From assembly GCA_032250895.1 (NCBI GenBank), contig JAVVEZ010000102.1, positions 1-10,491 of the forward strand: 10,491 bases of DNA, in the 5' to 3' direction. Within the stretch, counting starts at the first letter, position 1, and each line of letters starts with the position of its first letter. The notes under the pieces are model-generated. The model had not been told where the DNA came from and did no database searches. It worked only from the letters and a program-made list of their open reading frames with translations. This DNA is from JAVVEZ01 sp032250895 (GTDB lineage: Bacteria; Pseudomonadota; Gammaproteobacteria; Pseudomonadales; Pseudohongiellaceae). The position numbers and the translations under genes are program-made. Shown piece after piece: positions 1 to 8,055 of the stretch.

Positions 1-54
1 ATCGGCATCGGCATCGGCATCGGCATCGGCATCGGCATCGGCATCGGCATCGGC
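1..54 (-). repeat. Hexanucleotide tandem repeat coding for (Ala-Asp)n
   Basis: Nine exact, uninterrupted copies of ATCGGC on the plus strand, read as GCCGAT (Ala-Asp) in the DUF4340 gene. The first divergent unit is AAGGGC at 55-60. The array runs to base 1, so the true copy number is larger or unknown. The unit is a multiple of three, so copy-number change would alter protein length without shifting frame. Confidence 0.95.
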
Positions 55-666
55 AAGGGCCCAGATATCTTCATCCTTGTCATTTTTGGACTTGCTCAGC
101 ACAAAGTCCGGCCCGCTTATTTTCACCGGGTTGCTGGCGCTGAGCAGCGTTTTATCGAGCCAGTCGTTGTTTTGTGCAGGCAGATCGAAGTTATTGATGT
201 TCAGGGCATAGATCGCATCCTCGTCCGCGCGTCTGCCATGGGTCTGACGGAAGCCGGGCGAGGTGCCCAGAAAGTATTCACCCAGCAACTGACTGTTGGC
301 ATCGTACAGTTGCAGGTGGCGCTGAAACTTGTCTGGACTGACTTCGAAGCGGGTCTTGCTCGCTGCCGTCGCCGCCACCGGCCACTGGATCTGCTGGGCA
401 TCGAGATTCGTCAACAGCGACTCGATTTTGTTCGGGTCGGCAGGCAGAGACTGCAAATCCGGCAGTATCCACTGCGTCCCGCTCTTCTGCAGTGTTGCGC
501 TGCCCTGGCCATCCTGGATGAGCAGTTTGTCGACCTGGGAGATGTCAAAGTCGAGCAGCGCTTGCGGCGTATTCTGCTGCCGGGCTTGCAGGGAATAGAC
601 ATAAAGGCCGCTGGCCAGCAACAGTTGAAGTACCAGAACACTGCTCAGCCATGTCTGTGTTTTCAT
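1..666 (-). CDS. DUF4340 domain protein, partial (3' end beyond window)
   Basis: The reading frame is open from an ATG at 666 to the left window edge (222 codons, no stop), so the C-terminus is missing. The protein starts MKTQTWLSSVLVLQLLLASG, giving one N-terminal membrane anchor (about residues 7-27) and then a soluble, presumably periplasmic part. Segments such as LLIQDGQGSATLQKSGTQW and the following LPADPNKIESLLTNL fit the DUF4340 family, which commonly lies beside GldF/GldG-type ABC genes. The ATG overlaps the stop of the upstream permease gene by 4 bases (ATGA), implying translational coupling and one complex. The visible C-terminal end is an Ala-Asp dipeptide repeat encoded by a hexanucleotide tandem array. 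Molecular function is unknown; the family call is by similarity of order and motifs, without a database search. Confidence 0.8.
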   Translation of the reverse strand, partial: MKTQTWLSSVLVLQLLLASGLYVYSLQARQQNTPQALLDFDISQVDKLLIQDGQGSATLQKSGTQWILPDLQSLPADPNKIESLLTNLDAQQIQWPVAATAASKTRFEVSPDKFQRHLQLYDANSQLLGEYFLGTSPGFRQTHGRRADEDAIYALNINNFDLPAQNNDWLDKTLLSASNPVKISGPDFVLSKSKNDKDEDIWALADADADADADADADADAD

Positions 667-3623
667 GAATGGGTCCCCCCTTGAGTACTGAACAATCGAG
701 AATAGGCGGAAAGGCGAATATGCTTGCGTCTGCGCTGCACCAATGCCGTCAGGCCCAGAGCCATGCCCGCCATGGCGTAGTTCAGGTATTCCCAGAACAT
801 CTGGGTATCCTTCTCCATGGGCGGCAGGGTGCGATTGAAGTGTCCCCGGGAGCGGATGCTCAGAAGTCCGGCATCCTCGAGTGACCAATCGACATTGTTC
901 GCCATCAATTGCAGGGTATTGACATAGTTGCTGCCTGTGGCGGTGCCGAGAAACTGCAGAATCTGGTCGTTGAGAAAGTCATTGGAACTGATCAGTATGA
1001 TGCGGGCGGATTCCGGCGATTTTTCAATGACGCCGGAAATCGCGGAGGCGTCCGCCGCCGCACTTTCTGCTGCCGGATTTTCTTCAGCCGGCGTCTGTTG
1101 CGATTCATCGCTTGGTGCGGCAGACCCCGACTCTGCCTCAGCTTGCCGGGCCAGCAAGGGAGACTCTTTTCCGGCAAAGTAAGACGTGAATTGTCCGCTG
1201 CTGATGACGCCCAACAGTTGTGAACCCAGTTGTCCCTGAGGCGAATAGCCGCTGCTTCCGGCGTCCGTCATGACCGGCATCACGTCCAGTGTCGACGACA
1301 GCCAGGATTGCTCCGAGCTTTGCAGCAGCCGGGTGAGGGTCCGCTGTGCATTCTTGGCCTGGTCGACGATAATCGGCGAGCTCCAGGCCAGCGTTGCCTG
1401 CGGCAGATCGGCGGTGACCATATGTTCCCCGTCGAGGCCCTGCCCCCGCACATCGATGAAATAGGGGTAGTCCAGCATTTGCATTTCCTGCAGGTTGAAA
1501 CCCCCGATATTTCGGGTGACCGGCACCGGGAAGGCGGCATTCTGTGGATCCATGACCAGTTGCTTGTCCAGCGTGAGTCCGTTGTGGGCCAGCCAGTCTT
1601 CCAGCCCGCTGGTCACGGGTTGCAGGCTCAGGGAGTTGCGGGTCAGGCTGGACTTGTAGGGAGAGGTCGCCATCAGCACGGTCCCGCCCTGCATCAGAAA
1701 CTGGTCCACGGCAAAGAGGGCCTTTTCCGACAGATTTTCCGGTGCCAGCAGCAACAGCAGATCGGCGGCGCCGGATACGCTGCCATCGTCCAGATCCTCG
1801 TCCACGACATTGTGTTCGGTGCCGAGAAATTCCCGGAGCTGATTGAACCGGGCGGCGCCGGGGTTACCGTAGGGAGAAGCCGGAGCAGCACCACCGCTGA
1901 CCAGCGCAAGGGTCTTGGTAAAACCGGTGACGAAGCGCTTGATGCCTGCCTCCAGATTACGTTCAAACCCGGCCTCGGTGATATCGTCCAGTGGCAGCTG
2001 GACGAGTTGGCCCTCGTGTTCCAGCGTCAGATAAAAATAGAAGCGGTCATTGCTCAGAATGCTGCTGCTCATGGGCCTGAAGCCATAGTCGGCTTCAATT
2101 TGTTTGGCAATCGCGCCATTGTCGGCCTCGGGGTCGATGAAGTGGGACTCGAAGCGGCCATTGGCCGTTTCCCGGAACCGGGCGATGACTTTTTCGATGC
2201 TGGCCCTGTAATCCTTCAGGGTTTCCGGCAACAGCGCGTCCGCCGATACATAGGCATTGAAAGTCACCTGACCCTTGATGGTCTCGAACAGATTGCCGCC
2301 GGCCTGATAATGGTTGAGAACCGTCTTGACGGCACTGGTCAGATCATATTCCGGATTTCTCAGCTGTACGTCCAGGTCATCATTGACGGCCGCCTTCACT
2401 TCTATCAGATCGTCGAAGCCCAGCACCTGGTGCTCATCACCGTATTCCACCAGGATGTTGAAGTAGGAGCTGACGATGGCGGACTGATAGCGATCAGCCA
2501 CCTGAAAGGGCACGGGCTGGATGCCGTATTTCTGACCGGCTTCTTCCGCCAGGCCGGGTTCTTCGACCGGATCCACGAATTCGACACGCACCTTGTCGTT
2601 GCCGGCAATGGCATATTCCTGCAAGAGATCCCGCAATTGCGGGACCAATGGCGCCAGCAGAGGATGGGTTTTGCTGCTGAAATAGCCACGCAGCAACAGC
2701 GGTTCCTGCAAACGGCTGAGGTAATTCCGGGTCGCCTGGGAAATGGAATATTGATTGCCTGCGGTGGCATCGACCCGGAGTGCGTTGATCTGGCCCAGCC
2801 ACAGGTTGGCCCCCAGCACATTGGCCAGCAGCAGCAGCGTGAGACTGCGCCACTGACGATGGTGGGAGGCATTGCCGCTGGTGGCCCAGCGTTCCTGTTC
2901 CAGAACAAAGGTATTGAGGGCCAGGAAGACGCCAATGATGCTCAGGTAGTAATACAGGTCGCGGAAGTCGATGACGCCACGGGTGATGGCATCGAAACGC
3001 GAGCCGGTGCCCAGCAGGCGCAGCCATTCACCGACGGTATTGCCAAAAAAATCCGTGATCAGGTCGGTGCCGAGCAGATAAAACAGGCCGCACAATGCCA
3101 CGGCGCTGATCAGCGAAACGATCTGGTTGTCACTTTTTGCCGAAATGAAGAGTCCTATGCTCAGATAACTGGCCCCCAGCAGAAAAGTTGCCAGATAACC
3201 CGCCCACACCGGACCCCAATCCAGCTCGCCGAGCAGGGAGACGGTGATGGGCAAGGGCAGGGTGACGAGCAGGGCGATGCCGAGCAGGAACAGGCAGCCC
3301 AGAAATTTCCCCAGCACGAAGTGCAGCAGGGAAACCGGCTGGGTCAGGATGTGCTCCAGAGTACCGGTGCGTCTTTCTTCGCTCCACAAGCGCATGGTCA
3401 GGGTGCTGCTCAAAAAAATCAGCAACACCGGCATCCATTCGAACAGAGGGCGGACATCGGCGATGTTCCTGGCGAAAAAGGCCTCACCCCAGAAGAAGGT
3501 GAACAAGGTCACGCCGGCAAAGGCCGCCAGAAACAGGTAGGCGATGGGAGAGGCAAAAAACAGTGAGATTTCCTTCGTGGCGATGCGACGAACCAGCTTG
3601 AATGAGTTGCGATCAGGCTGCAT
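663..3623 (-). CDS. Fused GldF-like ABC permease and GldG-like auxiliary protein
   Basis: This 986-residue protein joins an ABC-2 type permease to an ABC_transp_aux (GldG) domain. Residues 1-242 hold about six membrane segments (near 26-46, 62-80, 104-130, 139-161, 166-186, 225-241) with the motif SEERRTGTLEHILTQPVS at 81-98, typical of GldF-type permeases. A seventh segment (258-278) leads into a long extracytoplasmic GldG-like region beginning RVDATAGNQYSIS. A low-complexity Ala/Glu/Ser stretch lies at about 825-862, and a last membrane helix at about 944-963 is followed by a basic tail. I chose the ATG at 3623 because GGGAGGA lies 8 bases upstream; a TTG at 3629 is only 2 bases from it. 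The gene overlaps the ATPase gene by 11 bases and the DUF4340 gene by 4. In Bacteroidetes GldA/F/G serve gliding; in proteobacteria the role is unknown and no gliding is implied. Confidence 0.88.
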   Translation of the reverse strand: MQPDRNSFKLVRRIATKEISLFFASPIAYLFLAAFAGVTLFTFFWGEAFFARNIADVRPLFEWMPVLLIFLSSTLTMRLWSEERRTGTLEHILTQPVSLLHFVLGKFLGCLFLLGIALLVTLPLPITVSLLGELDWGPVWAGYLATFLLGASYLSIGLFISAKSDNQIVSLISAVALCGLFYLLGTDLITDFFGNTVGEWLRLLGTGSRFDAITRGVIDFRDLYYYLSIIGVFLALNTFVLEQERWATSGNASHHRQWRSLTLLLLANVLGANLWLGQINALRVDATAGNQYSISQATRNYLSRLQEPLLLRGYFSSKTHPLLAPLVPQLRDLLQEYAIAGNDKVRVEFVDPVEEPGLAEEAGQKYGIQPVPFQVADRYQSAIVSSYFNILVEYGDEHQVLGFDDLIEVKAAVNDDLDVQLRNPEYDLTSAVKTVLNHYQAGGNLFETIKGQVTFNAYVSADALLPETLKDYRASIEKVIARFRETANGRFESHFIDPEADNGAIAKQIEADYGFRPMSSSILSNDRFYFYLTLEHEGQLVQLPLDDITEAGFERNLEAGIKRFVTGFTKTLALVSGGAAPASPYGNPGAARFNQLREFLGTEHNVVDEDLDDGSVSGAADLLLLLAPENLSEKALFAVDQFLMQGGTVLMATSPYKSSLTRNSLSLQPVTSGLEDWLAHNGLTLDKQLVMDPQNAAFPVPVTRNIGGFNLQEMQMLDYPYFIDVRGQGLDGEHMVTADLPQATLAWSSPIIVDQAKNAQRTLTRLLQSSEQSWLSSTLDVMPVMTDAGSSGYSPQGQLGSQLLGVISSGQFTSYFAGKESPLLARQAEAESGSAAPSDESQQTPAEENPAAESAAADASAISGVIEKSPESARIILISSNDFLNDQILQFLGTATGSNYVNTLQLMANNVDWSLEDAGLLSIRSRGHFNRTLPPMEKDTQMFWEYLNYAMAGMALGLTALVQRRRKHIRLSAYSRLFSTQGGTHS

Positions 3624-4593
3624 GTTCAAATTCCTCCCGGGCTTGGGTTGAAGGGCGGCTGTTGACCTCCCTGAACAGGGTTTCGAGGCTGCGGGTCAGC
3701 GGGCTCAGACGATAGAGTCGCCCTTGTTGGCTGATAATTTTTTCGGCCAGCCCGGCACTGACAAGATCGATGTCGGCATTTTCAGGAATTGTAATTCTAT
3801 AATGGAGGCCGTCTGCCGGCGAAAGACTTTCCTGGCCCTGGTTCGTATCACTCGGGTGCAGTGTCGTGCCGGGGGCAAGCAGGTCGCGCAGCGTTGCCGG
3901 GGGCAGACTGGTGAGGAGCTCGAGTTCGCGGGAAAATTTCAGTTCATCGAGCCGGGCATCGACGGCCAGGCGCCCGTCCTTGACGATCAGCACCCGGCTG
4001 CACAGGGCATCCACCTCCTGCATGATGTGCGTGGAGATGATGATAGTGGCGGTGCTGGCGAGTTGCTTGATCAGTTGCCGCATGAGTTCGGTCTGGGTCG
4101 GATCCAGACCGTTGGTGGGTTCGTCGAGTATCAGCAGGCGGGGATTGCCCAGAATGGCCTGCGCCACGCCGACCCGCTGTTTGAATCCGCGGGAAAGCGT
4201 GGCAATCGGAGCCAGGATCTTTTCACCGATGTCGGCGGATTGCATCACCCGGCGGATTTCCGCTTCTTTGCGGGCACCGCTCAGGCCCTTCAGTTCGGCG
4301 GCATAATCCAGATAGTCCACCACGGTCATTTCTGGATAGATGGGCAGGCTTTCAGGCAGATAGCCCAGATTCTGCTGAATTGTCTTGGCTGCGACAGCCA
4401 GGTCGAGACCATCGATGGTGATCACGCCCTGATCCGGCTCCAGGTAAGCGCTGAGCATTTTCATGATGGTGGTTTTGCCGGCGCCGTTGGGACCCAGCAG
4501 GCCGACGATTTCGCCGGAAGAAATGGTGAAACTGACATCATCAACTGCCAGAAAGTCACCATATTTTCTGGACAGGTTTTTCGCTTCGAGCAT
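3613..4593 (-). CDS. GldA-type ABC transporter ATP-binding protein
   Basis: This 326-residue cytoplasmic ATPase should power the permease encoded next to it. Visible motifs are Walker A GPNGAGKT (34-41), the signature-like LSRGFKQR (133-140, in place of LSGGQ, as is usual in GldA/multidrug-type ATPases), Walker B LLILDE (153-158) followed by PTNGLDP, and the switch histidine H189 in STHIMQEVDAL. About 100 further residues after the nucleotide-binding domain form the C-terminal extension common in this group. The ATG at 4593 is preceded by GAGGA with 7 bases of spacing. Its 3' end overlaps the permease start by 11 bases. It is probably the first gene of a three-gene operon, since 241 bases separate it from the pterin dehydratase gene upstream. 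Substrate unknown. Confidence 0.92.
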   Translation of the reverse strand: MLEAKNLSRKYGDFLAVDDVSFTISSGEIVGLLGPNGAGKTTIMKMLSAYLEPDQGVITIDGLDLAVAAKTIQQNLGYLPESLPIYPEMTVVDYLDYAAELKGLSGARKEAEIRRVMQSADIGEKILAPIATLSRGFKQRVGVAQAILGNPRLLILDEPTNGLDPTQTELMRQLIKQLASTATIIISTHIMQEVDALCSRVLIVKDGRLAVDARLDELKFSRELELLTSLPPATLRDLLAPGTTLHPSDTNQGQESLSPADGLHYRITIPENADIDLVSAGLAEKIISQQGRLYRLSPLTRSLETLFREVNSRPSTQAREEFEHAA

Positions 4594-4834
4594 GGGCGTT
4601 TCCTCACATCATTATTGATTTTGTTCTTGCTGATCTGCATGCCATGACATATCCCAGGCATACAGAGAAGCAGATAGAATTTTTTCAAGTAAGGGCAGCC
4701 AGGTTGATTTCAAGATGAAAAAGTTCAGACTGCCCGGGAATCCTGGCGGAGCAATAGGCTTCGGGTCTTTGTGAACACGTAGATACCGAAATCGCTCAGA
4801 AGTTCCCCGGATCAAAGGGGTCAGAGTAACATGA
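4594..4834. other. Intergenic region between pterin dehydratase and ABC ATPase genes
   Basis: A 241-base gap without a convincing gene. A 67-codon frame on the minus strand (4612-4815) has no recognisable family or ribosome site and I do not call it. A TTGAAA hexamer on the minus strand (4683-4688) could be a -35 box for the ATPase operon, but no good -10 lies at 16-18 bases. At the right end, 4807-4839 contains an imperfect inverted repeat around GGGGTCAGAGTAA. Confidence 0.6.
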
Positions 4835-4839
4835 TCAGG
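4807..4839. repeat. Imperfect inverted repeat with GGGGTCAGAGTAA core
   Basis: Arms CCGGATCA (4807-4814) and TGATCAGG (4832-4839) match at 7 of 8 positions around a 17-base core. The core holds GGGGTCAGAGTAA (4817-4829), whose complement TTACTCTGACCCC resembles sequences I associate with REP-type dispersed repeats in gammaproteobacteria. The stop codon of the pterin dehydratase gene (4835-4837) lies in one arm, so the structure could also affect the 3' end of that message; there is no T-run to support an intrinsic terminator. Confidence 0.35.
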
Positions 4840-5191
4840 ACTGACGAAATTCTTCCGGATAAAGCCTGTCGCAGCGCGCGGCCATGATGAAATCGTTCTG
4901 GTGCAATCCGCCGATGGTGTGGGTCCACCAGCTCAGGGTGACCCGGCCCCATTCGGTGAGAATGGCGGGATGGTGTTGAGCCGCTTCAGCCAGCTCGCCA
5001 ACTTGTCCGGTAAAGGCCAGGGCCGATCTGAAATCGGGGAAGCGATAGCTTCGCCGCAGTTGTGGAATGTCATTGTCATGTTGTAGTTGCCACTGCGGCA
5101 GTTGGCTGAGCAGGGCAGTCATTTCGTCGTTGGGCACTGTCGGTGAACCCGGACGACAGGCAGTGCAGGCTTGATCGGCGAGGTTTTTCAT
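4835..5191 (-). CDS. phhB: 4a-hydroxytetrahydrobiopterin dehydratase
   Basis: This 118-residue protein matches pterin-4a-carbinolamine dehydratase, which dehydrates 4a-hydroxytetrahydrobiopterin to the quinonoid dihydropterin so that the cofactor of phenylalanine hydroxylase can be recycled. The start MKNLADQACTACRPGSP resembles family N-termini with a CxxC pair (C9, C12). The active-site signature is present: AAQHHPAI with H73-H74, then WWTHTIGGLHQNDFIMAARCD with H91. The frame continues upstream to another ATG at 5221, but that adds ten non-family residues and has no ribosome site, so I use 5191, whose own ribosome site is weak. It lies 49 bases after the thioesterase gene and may be co-transcribed. 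No phenylalanine hydroxylase gene is in view, so the pathway link is inference. Confidence 0.92.
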   Translation of the reverse strand: MKNLADQACTACRPGSPTVPNDEMTALLSQLPQWQLQHDNDIPQLRRSYRFPDFRSALAFTGQVGELAEAAQHHPAILTEWGRVTLSWWTHTIGGLHQNDFIMAARCDRLYPEEFRQS

Positions 5192-5240
5192 AGTATCAAC
5201 GGGGCCTTGCCCTTTTTTCATGAATGGAAAAGGAAGACGC

Positions 5241-5699
5241 TCATGCCGGGGACTCGCGGTCTGTCCGATGCTGCAGCGGGTCGCCCTTCAGTACCGCCAT
5301 GGTCAGGCGGGAGACACACACCAGCTTGTCCCGGGCATCGTGAATGCGGATGTCCCAGACCATCGTGCTTGCTCCCAGATGCAGGGGCCGGGCAGTGGCG
5401 GTGACATGAGGTGGCCTGCCCGCTCGCAGGTGGTTGGCGTTGATATCCAGGCCAACGCAGTAATATCCGGGCTTACAGCAGAAGGACGAGGCAAGACTGC
5501 CCACCGTTTCCGCCAGCGACACCGAGGCGCCTCCGTGCAGAATGCCCATAAACTGACAGGTCCGGTGATCGACCGGCATGCTGGCCTTCAGGAAATCGTC
5601 GCCGATCCCGGTAATCCTGATGCCCAGATGTTCGCACAGGGTACCCTGCAGGTCTGCGTTCACGGCGTCGAGGTCGATGGGTGCATTCCAGATGGACAA
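5241..5699 (-). CDS. Hotdog-fold acyl-CoA thioesterase (YdiI/EntH-like)
   Basis: This 152-residue protein aligns by eye along its length with E. coli YdiI (MenI) and EntH: N-terminal MSIWNAPIDLDAVNA, GDDFLKASMPVDHRT, the active-site stretch ILHGGASVSLAETVGSLAS with HGG at 55-57 and the presumed catalytic Glu64, then GLDINANHLRAGRPP and PLHLGASTMVWDIRI. Family members hydrolyse aromatic or short acyl-CoA thioesters, such as 1,4-dihydroxy-2-naphthoyl-CoA in menaquinone synthesis, or proofread acyl carriers. The start is TTG at 5699; AGGAGG lies 5 bases before it, no other in-frame start lies nearby, and the resulting N-terminus fits the family. A likely promoter is at 5751-5779. The pterin dehydratase gene follows after 49 bases. 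No menaquinone or enterobactin genes are near, so the substrate is open. Confidence 0.88.
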   Translation of the reverse strand: MSIWNAPIDLDAVNADLQGTLCEHLGIRITGIGDDFLKASMPVDHRTCQFMGILHGGASVSLAETVGSLASSFCCKPGYYCVGLDINANHLRAGRPPHVTATARPLHLGASTMVWDIRIHDARDKLVCVSRLTMAVLKGDPLQHRTDRESPA

Positions 5700-5710
5700 A
5701 AAAACCTCCT
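5697..5710 (-). promoter_or_regulatory. Ribosome binding site that fixes a TTG start
   Basis: On the minus strand AGGAGG (5705-5710) is followed after five T residues by TTG (5697-5699). This full-consensus site is the reason for accepting TTG as the thioesterase start. Confidence 0.75.
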
Positions 5711-5750
5711 GATGATGGCATGGAAAACCATGTTGTTGTCGGCAGGCTGG

Positions 5751-5779
5751 ATTCTACCGGCACAGGGTCCGGTGAGCAA
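5751..5779 (-). promoter_or_regulatory. Candidate sigma70-type promoter for thioesterase gene
   Basis: Minus-strand TTGCTC (5774-5779) and TAGAAT (5751-5756) are separated by 17 bases. The -10 matches the consensus at 5 of 6 positions and the -35 at 3 of 6. It lies in the 128-base gap between the channel and thioesterase genes, which is long enough for a new transcript to start, about 50 bases upstream of the TTG. Confidence 0.35.
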
Positions 5780-5827
5780 AGGCGTCTGCCAGGCTCAGGA
5801 CGATTCTGCGGCGTGCGCTGCTGCCGC

Positions 5828-6253
5828 CTATTTCGAATGCCAGTAACGCTGCATCTCGAGAAACAGGAAGGACGCGGTCCAGGTAATCAACACCAGCCCG
5901 GTCAGGGCCTCGATGCCGGTCAGGTAGCGCAGATGGCCGATGGGCTGGATGTCGCCGAAGCCCAGTGTCGAAAAGGTGGTAAATGAAAAATAGACACTGT
6001 CGAGCAGGCTGTGATCGAAGTTGCCTTCCAGATGCCCCCAGCCTTCGCTGTGGTCCATCAGGTAGTAGGCCAGGGCAAAGACCCACACCTCCACCGCATG
6101 GGCGATGAGCGCCCCGAAGACCCCCAGCACGATCCGGATCCGGTGCCTGATCTGCATGGCCGGCATCAAGGTGGTCAGTCGAAACAGCGCCTCGTAATGA
6201 ATCATCACCACCAAGGCGACGATAAAACTATTGACCAGGGTAATCTTGAGCAT
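5828..6253 (-). CDS. Small potassium-channel-like membrane protein
   Basis: This 141-residue protein has a first membrane helix (about 4-24), a second (about 42-65), a pore loop with the filter motif TLGFGD (96-101) preceded by YFSFTTFS, and a final helix (about 111-132) ending LEMQRYWHSK. Two helices around one pore loop is the minimal Ion_trans_2 potassium-channel plan; the extra N-terminal helix and the absence of any RCK regulatory domain mark a small single-domain channel subunit that should work as a tetramer. The filter has Leu and Phe where TVGYGD is standard. I chose the ATG at 6253, 5 bases after AAGAGG; a GTG at 6259 overlaps that site. The gene begins 9 bases after the importer ATPase stop and is probably part of that operon. 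Ion selectivity is inferred. Confidence 0.85.
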   Translation of the reverse strand: MLKITLVNSFIVALVVMIHYEALFRLTTLMPAMQIRHRIRIVLGVFGALIAHAVEVWVFALAYYLMDHSEGWGHLEGNFDHSLLDSVYFSFTTFSTLGFGDIQPIGHLRYLTGIEALTGLVLITWTASFLFLEMQRYWHSK

Positions 6254-6262
6254 TTGCACCTC

Positions 6263-7062
<800 letters not shown>

Positions 7063-7066
<4 letters not shown>

Positions 7067-8055
7067 TGGTAGATATGCCTGTTCCGATAAACGAGGAAAA
7101 GAAAAAAAGGTCCGCCCAGCGCGGCAGTCACCACACCCAATGGCAGTTCCTGACCGCTGCTGATGCCCTGAACCGTGATATCGGCCAGCAACAGCAGTAC
7201 GGCGCCGCCCAAGGCGCTGGCCCAGAGCAGCCGTCCCGGTTCATGTTGTACCAGGGGACGCAGCAGATGCGGCACCACCAGGCCGACAAAGGCGATATTG
7301 CCGCTGACCGCCACCGCCGCGCCGGTACAGCAGGCGACGCCGACAATGATCAGCCATTTCTGCCGGGCCGTGTCGAAGCCCAGGGATTGGGCGGTATCCT
7401 CGCCCAGGGTCATGGCATCCAGAAAACGGCGCGAATGCAGCAGCAGACCCCAGCCGAGCAGCATGAAGGGCAGCGCAAAATAAAATTCATTGAGGCTGCG
7501 GTTGGCCACCGAGCCCAGCATCCAGTAATAGATTTCCTGCAAGGCATAAGGGTTGGGCGCGAAGGTCAGAGCCAGCGAAGTGAAGGCGCCGGTCATGGCG
7601 TTGATGGCAATCCCCAGCAGAATCACGCTCAGGATGCTGCTGTAGCGGCCCGCCAGTATAAAGATCACGATTACCGACAACAGTGCCCCGCCCAGCGCCG
7701 CCATTGGCAGCACAAACCAGGCCAGATTGGAAAAGCCGTAGTACAGGGTGATCACAGCCATCAGAGCCGCCGACTGCGAGACCCCGAGCAGTCCCGGGCT
7801 GGCCAGGGGATTGCGCAGCAGGCCCTGCAGCGCTGCGCCCGACAGAGCCAGGGAGATGCCCACGGACATCGCCAGCAGGGATCGGGGCAGGCGCACTTCC
7901 ACAAAAATGAGGCTGGCGATGCTGCTGCGCCCGTGGAAGAGGTCTTGCAGTGCAGTGAGCACGCTGATATGGGCGGAGCCGGTGTGGCTATGGAGCAACA
8001 GCAGCACAGGCAACAGCAGCAGCAAGACCAGCACGGGGGTTCCGGGTCGCCTCAT
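7063..8055 (-). CDS. ABC importer permease, FecCD/BtuC family
   Basis: The 330-residue protein is the usual length for this family and strongly hydrophobic, with an expected ten membrane helices. Family landmarks are VRLPRSLLAMSVGISLALSG then LQGLLRNPLASPGLLGVS near the N-terminal third, a central YYWMLGSVANRS, and the C-terminal AVAVSGNIAFVGLVVPHLLR, which belongs to the ATPase-coupling region, ending LGGPFFLFLVYRNR. I chose the ATG at 8055, which overlaps the binding-protein stop by 4 bases (ATGA). The open frame runs further upstream to 8133, but those residues are polar, lie over the binding-protein gene and do not fit the family. It should form a homodimer in the inner membrane with two copies of the ATPase. 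Confidence 0.9.

Noticed and set aside
1230..3566. A 778-codon open frame on the plus strand opposite the fused permease gene
   Set aside because: It mirrors the minus-strand gene, whose protein has clear membrane segments and family motifs. The plus-strand product is Gln/Gly/His/Arg-rich with no recognisable domain and no ribosome site. Long antisense frames are common opposite GC-rich genes with biased codon use.
5197..5218. Terminator-like GGGC-CTT-GCCC followed by six T residues on the plus strand
   Set aside because: The stem is only four to five pairs and no plus-strand gene exists for it to terminate.
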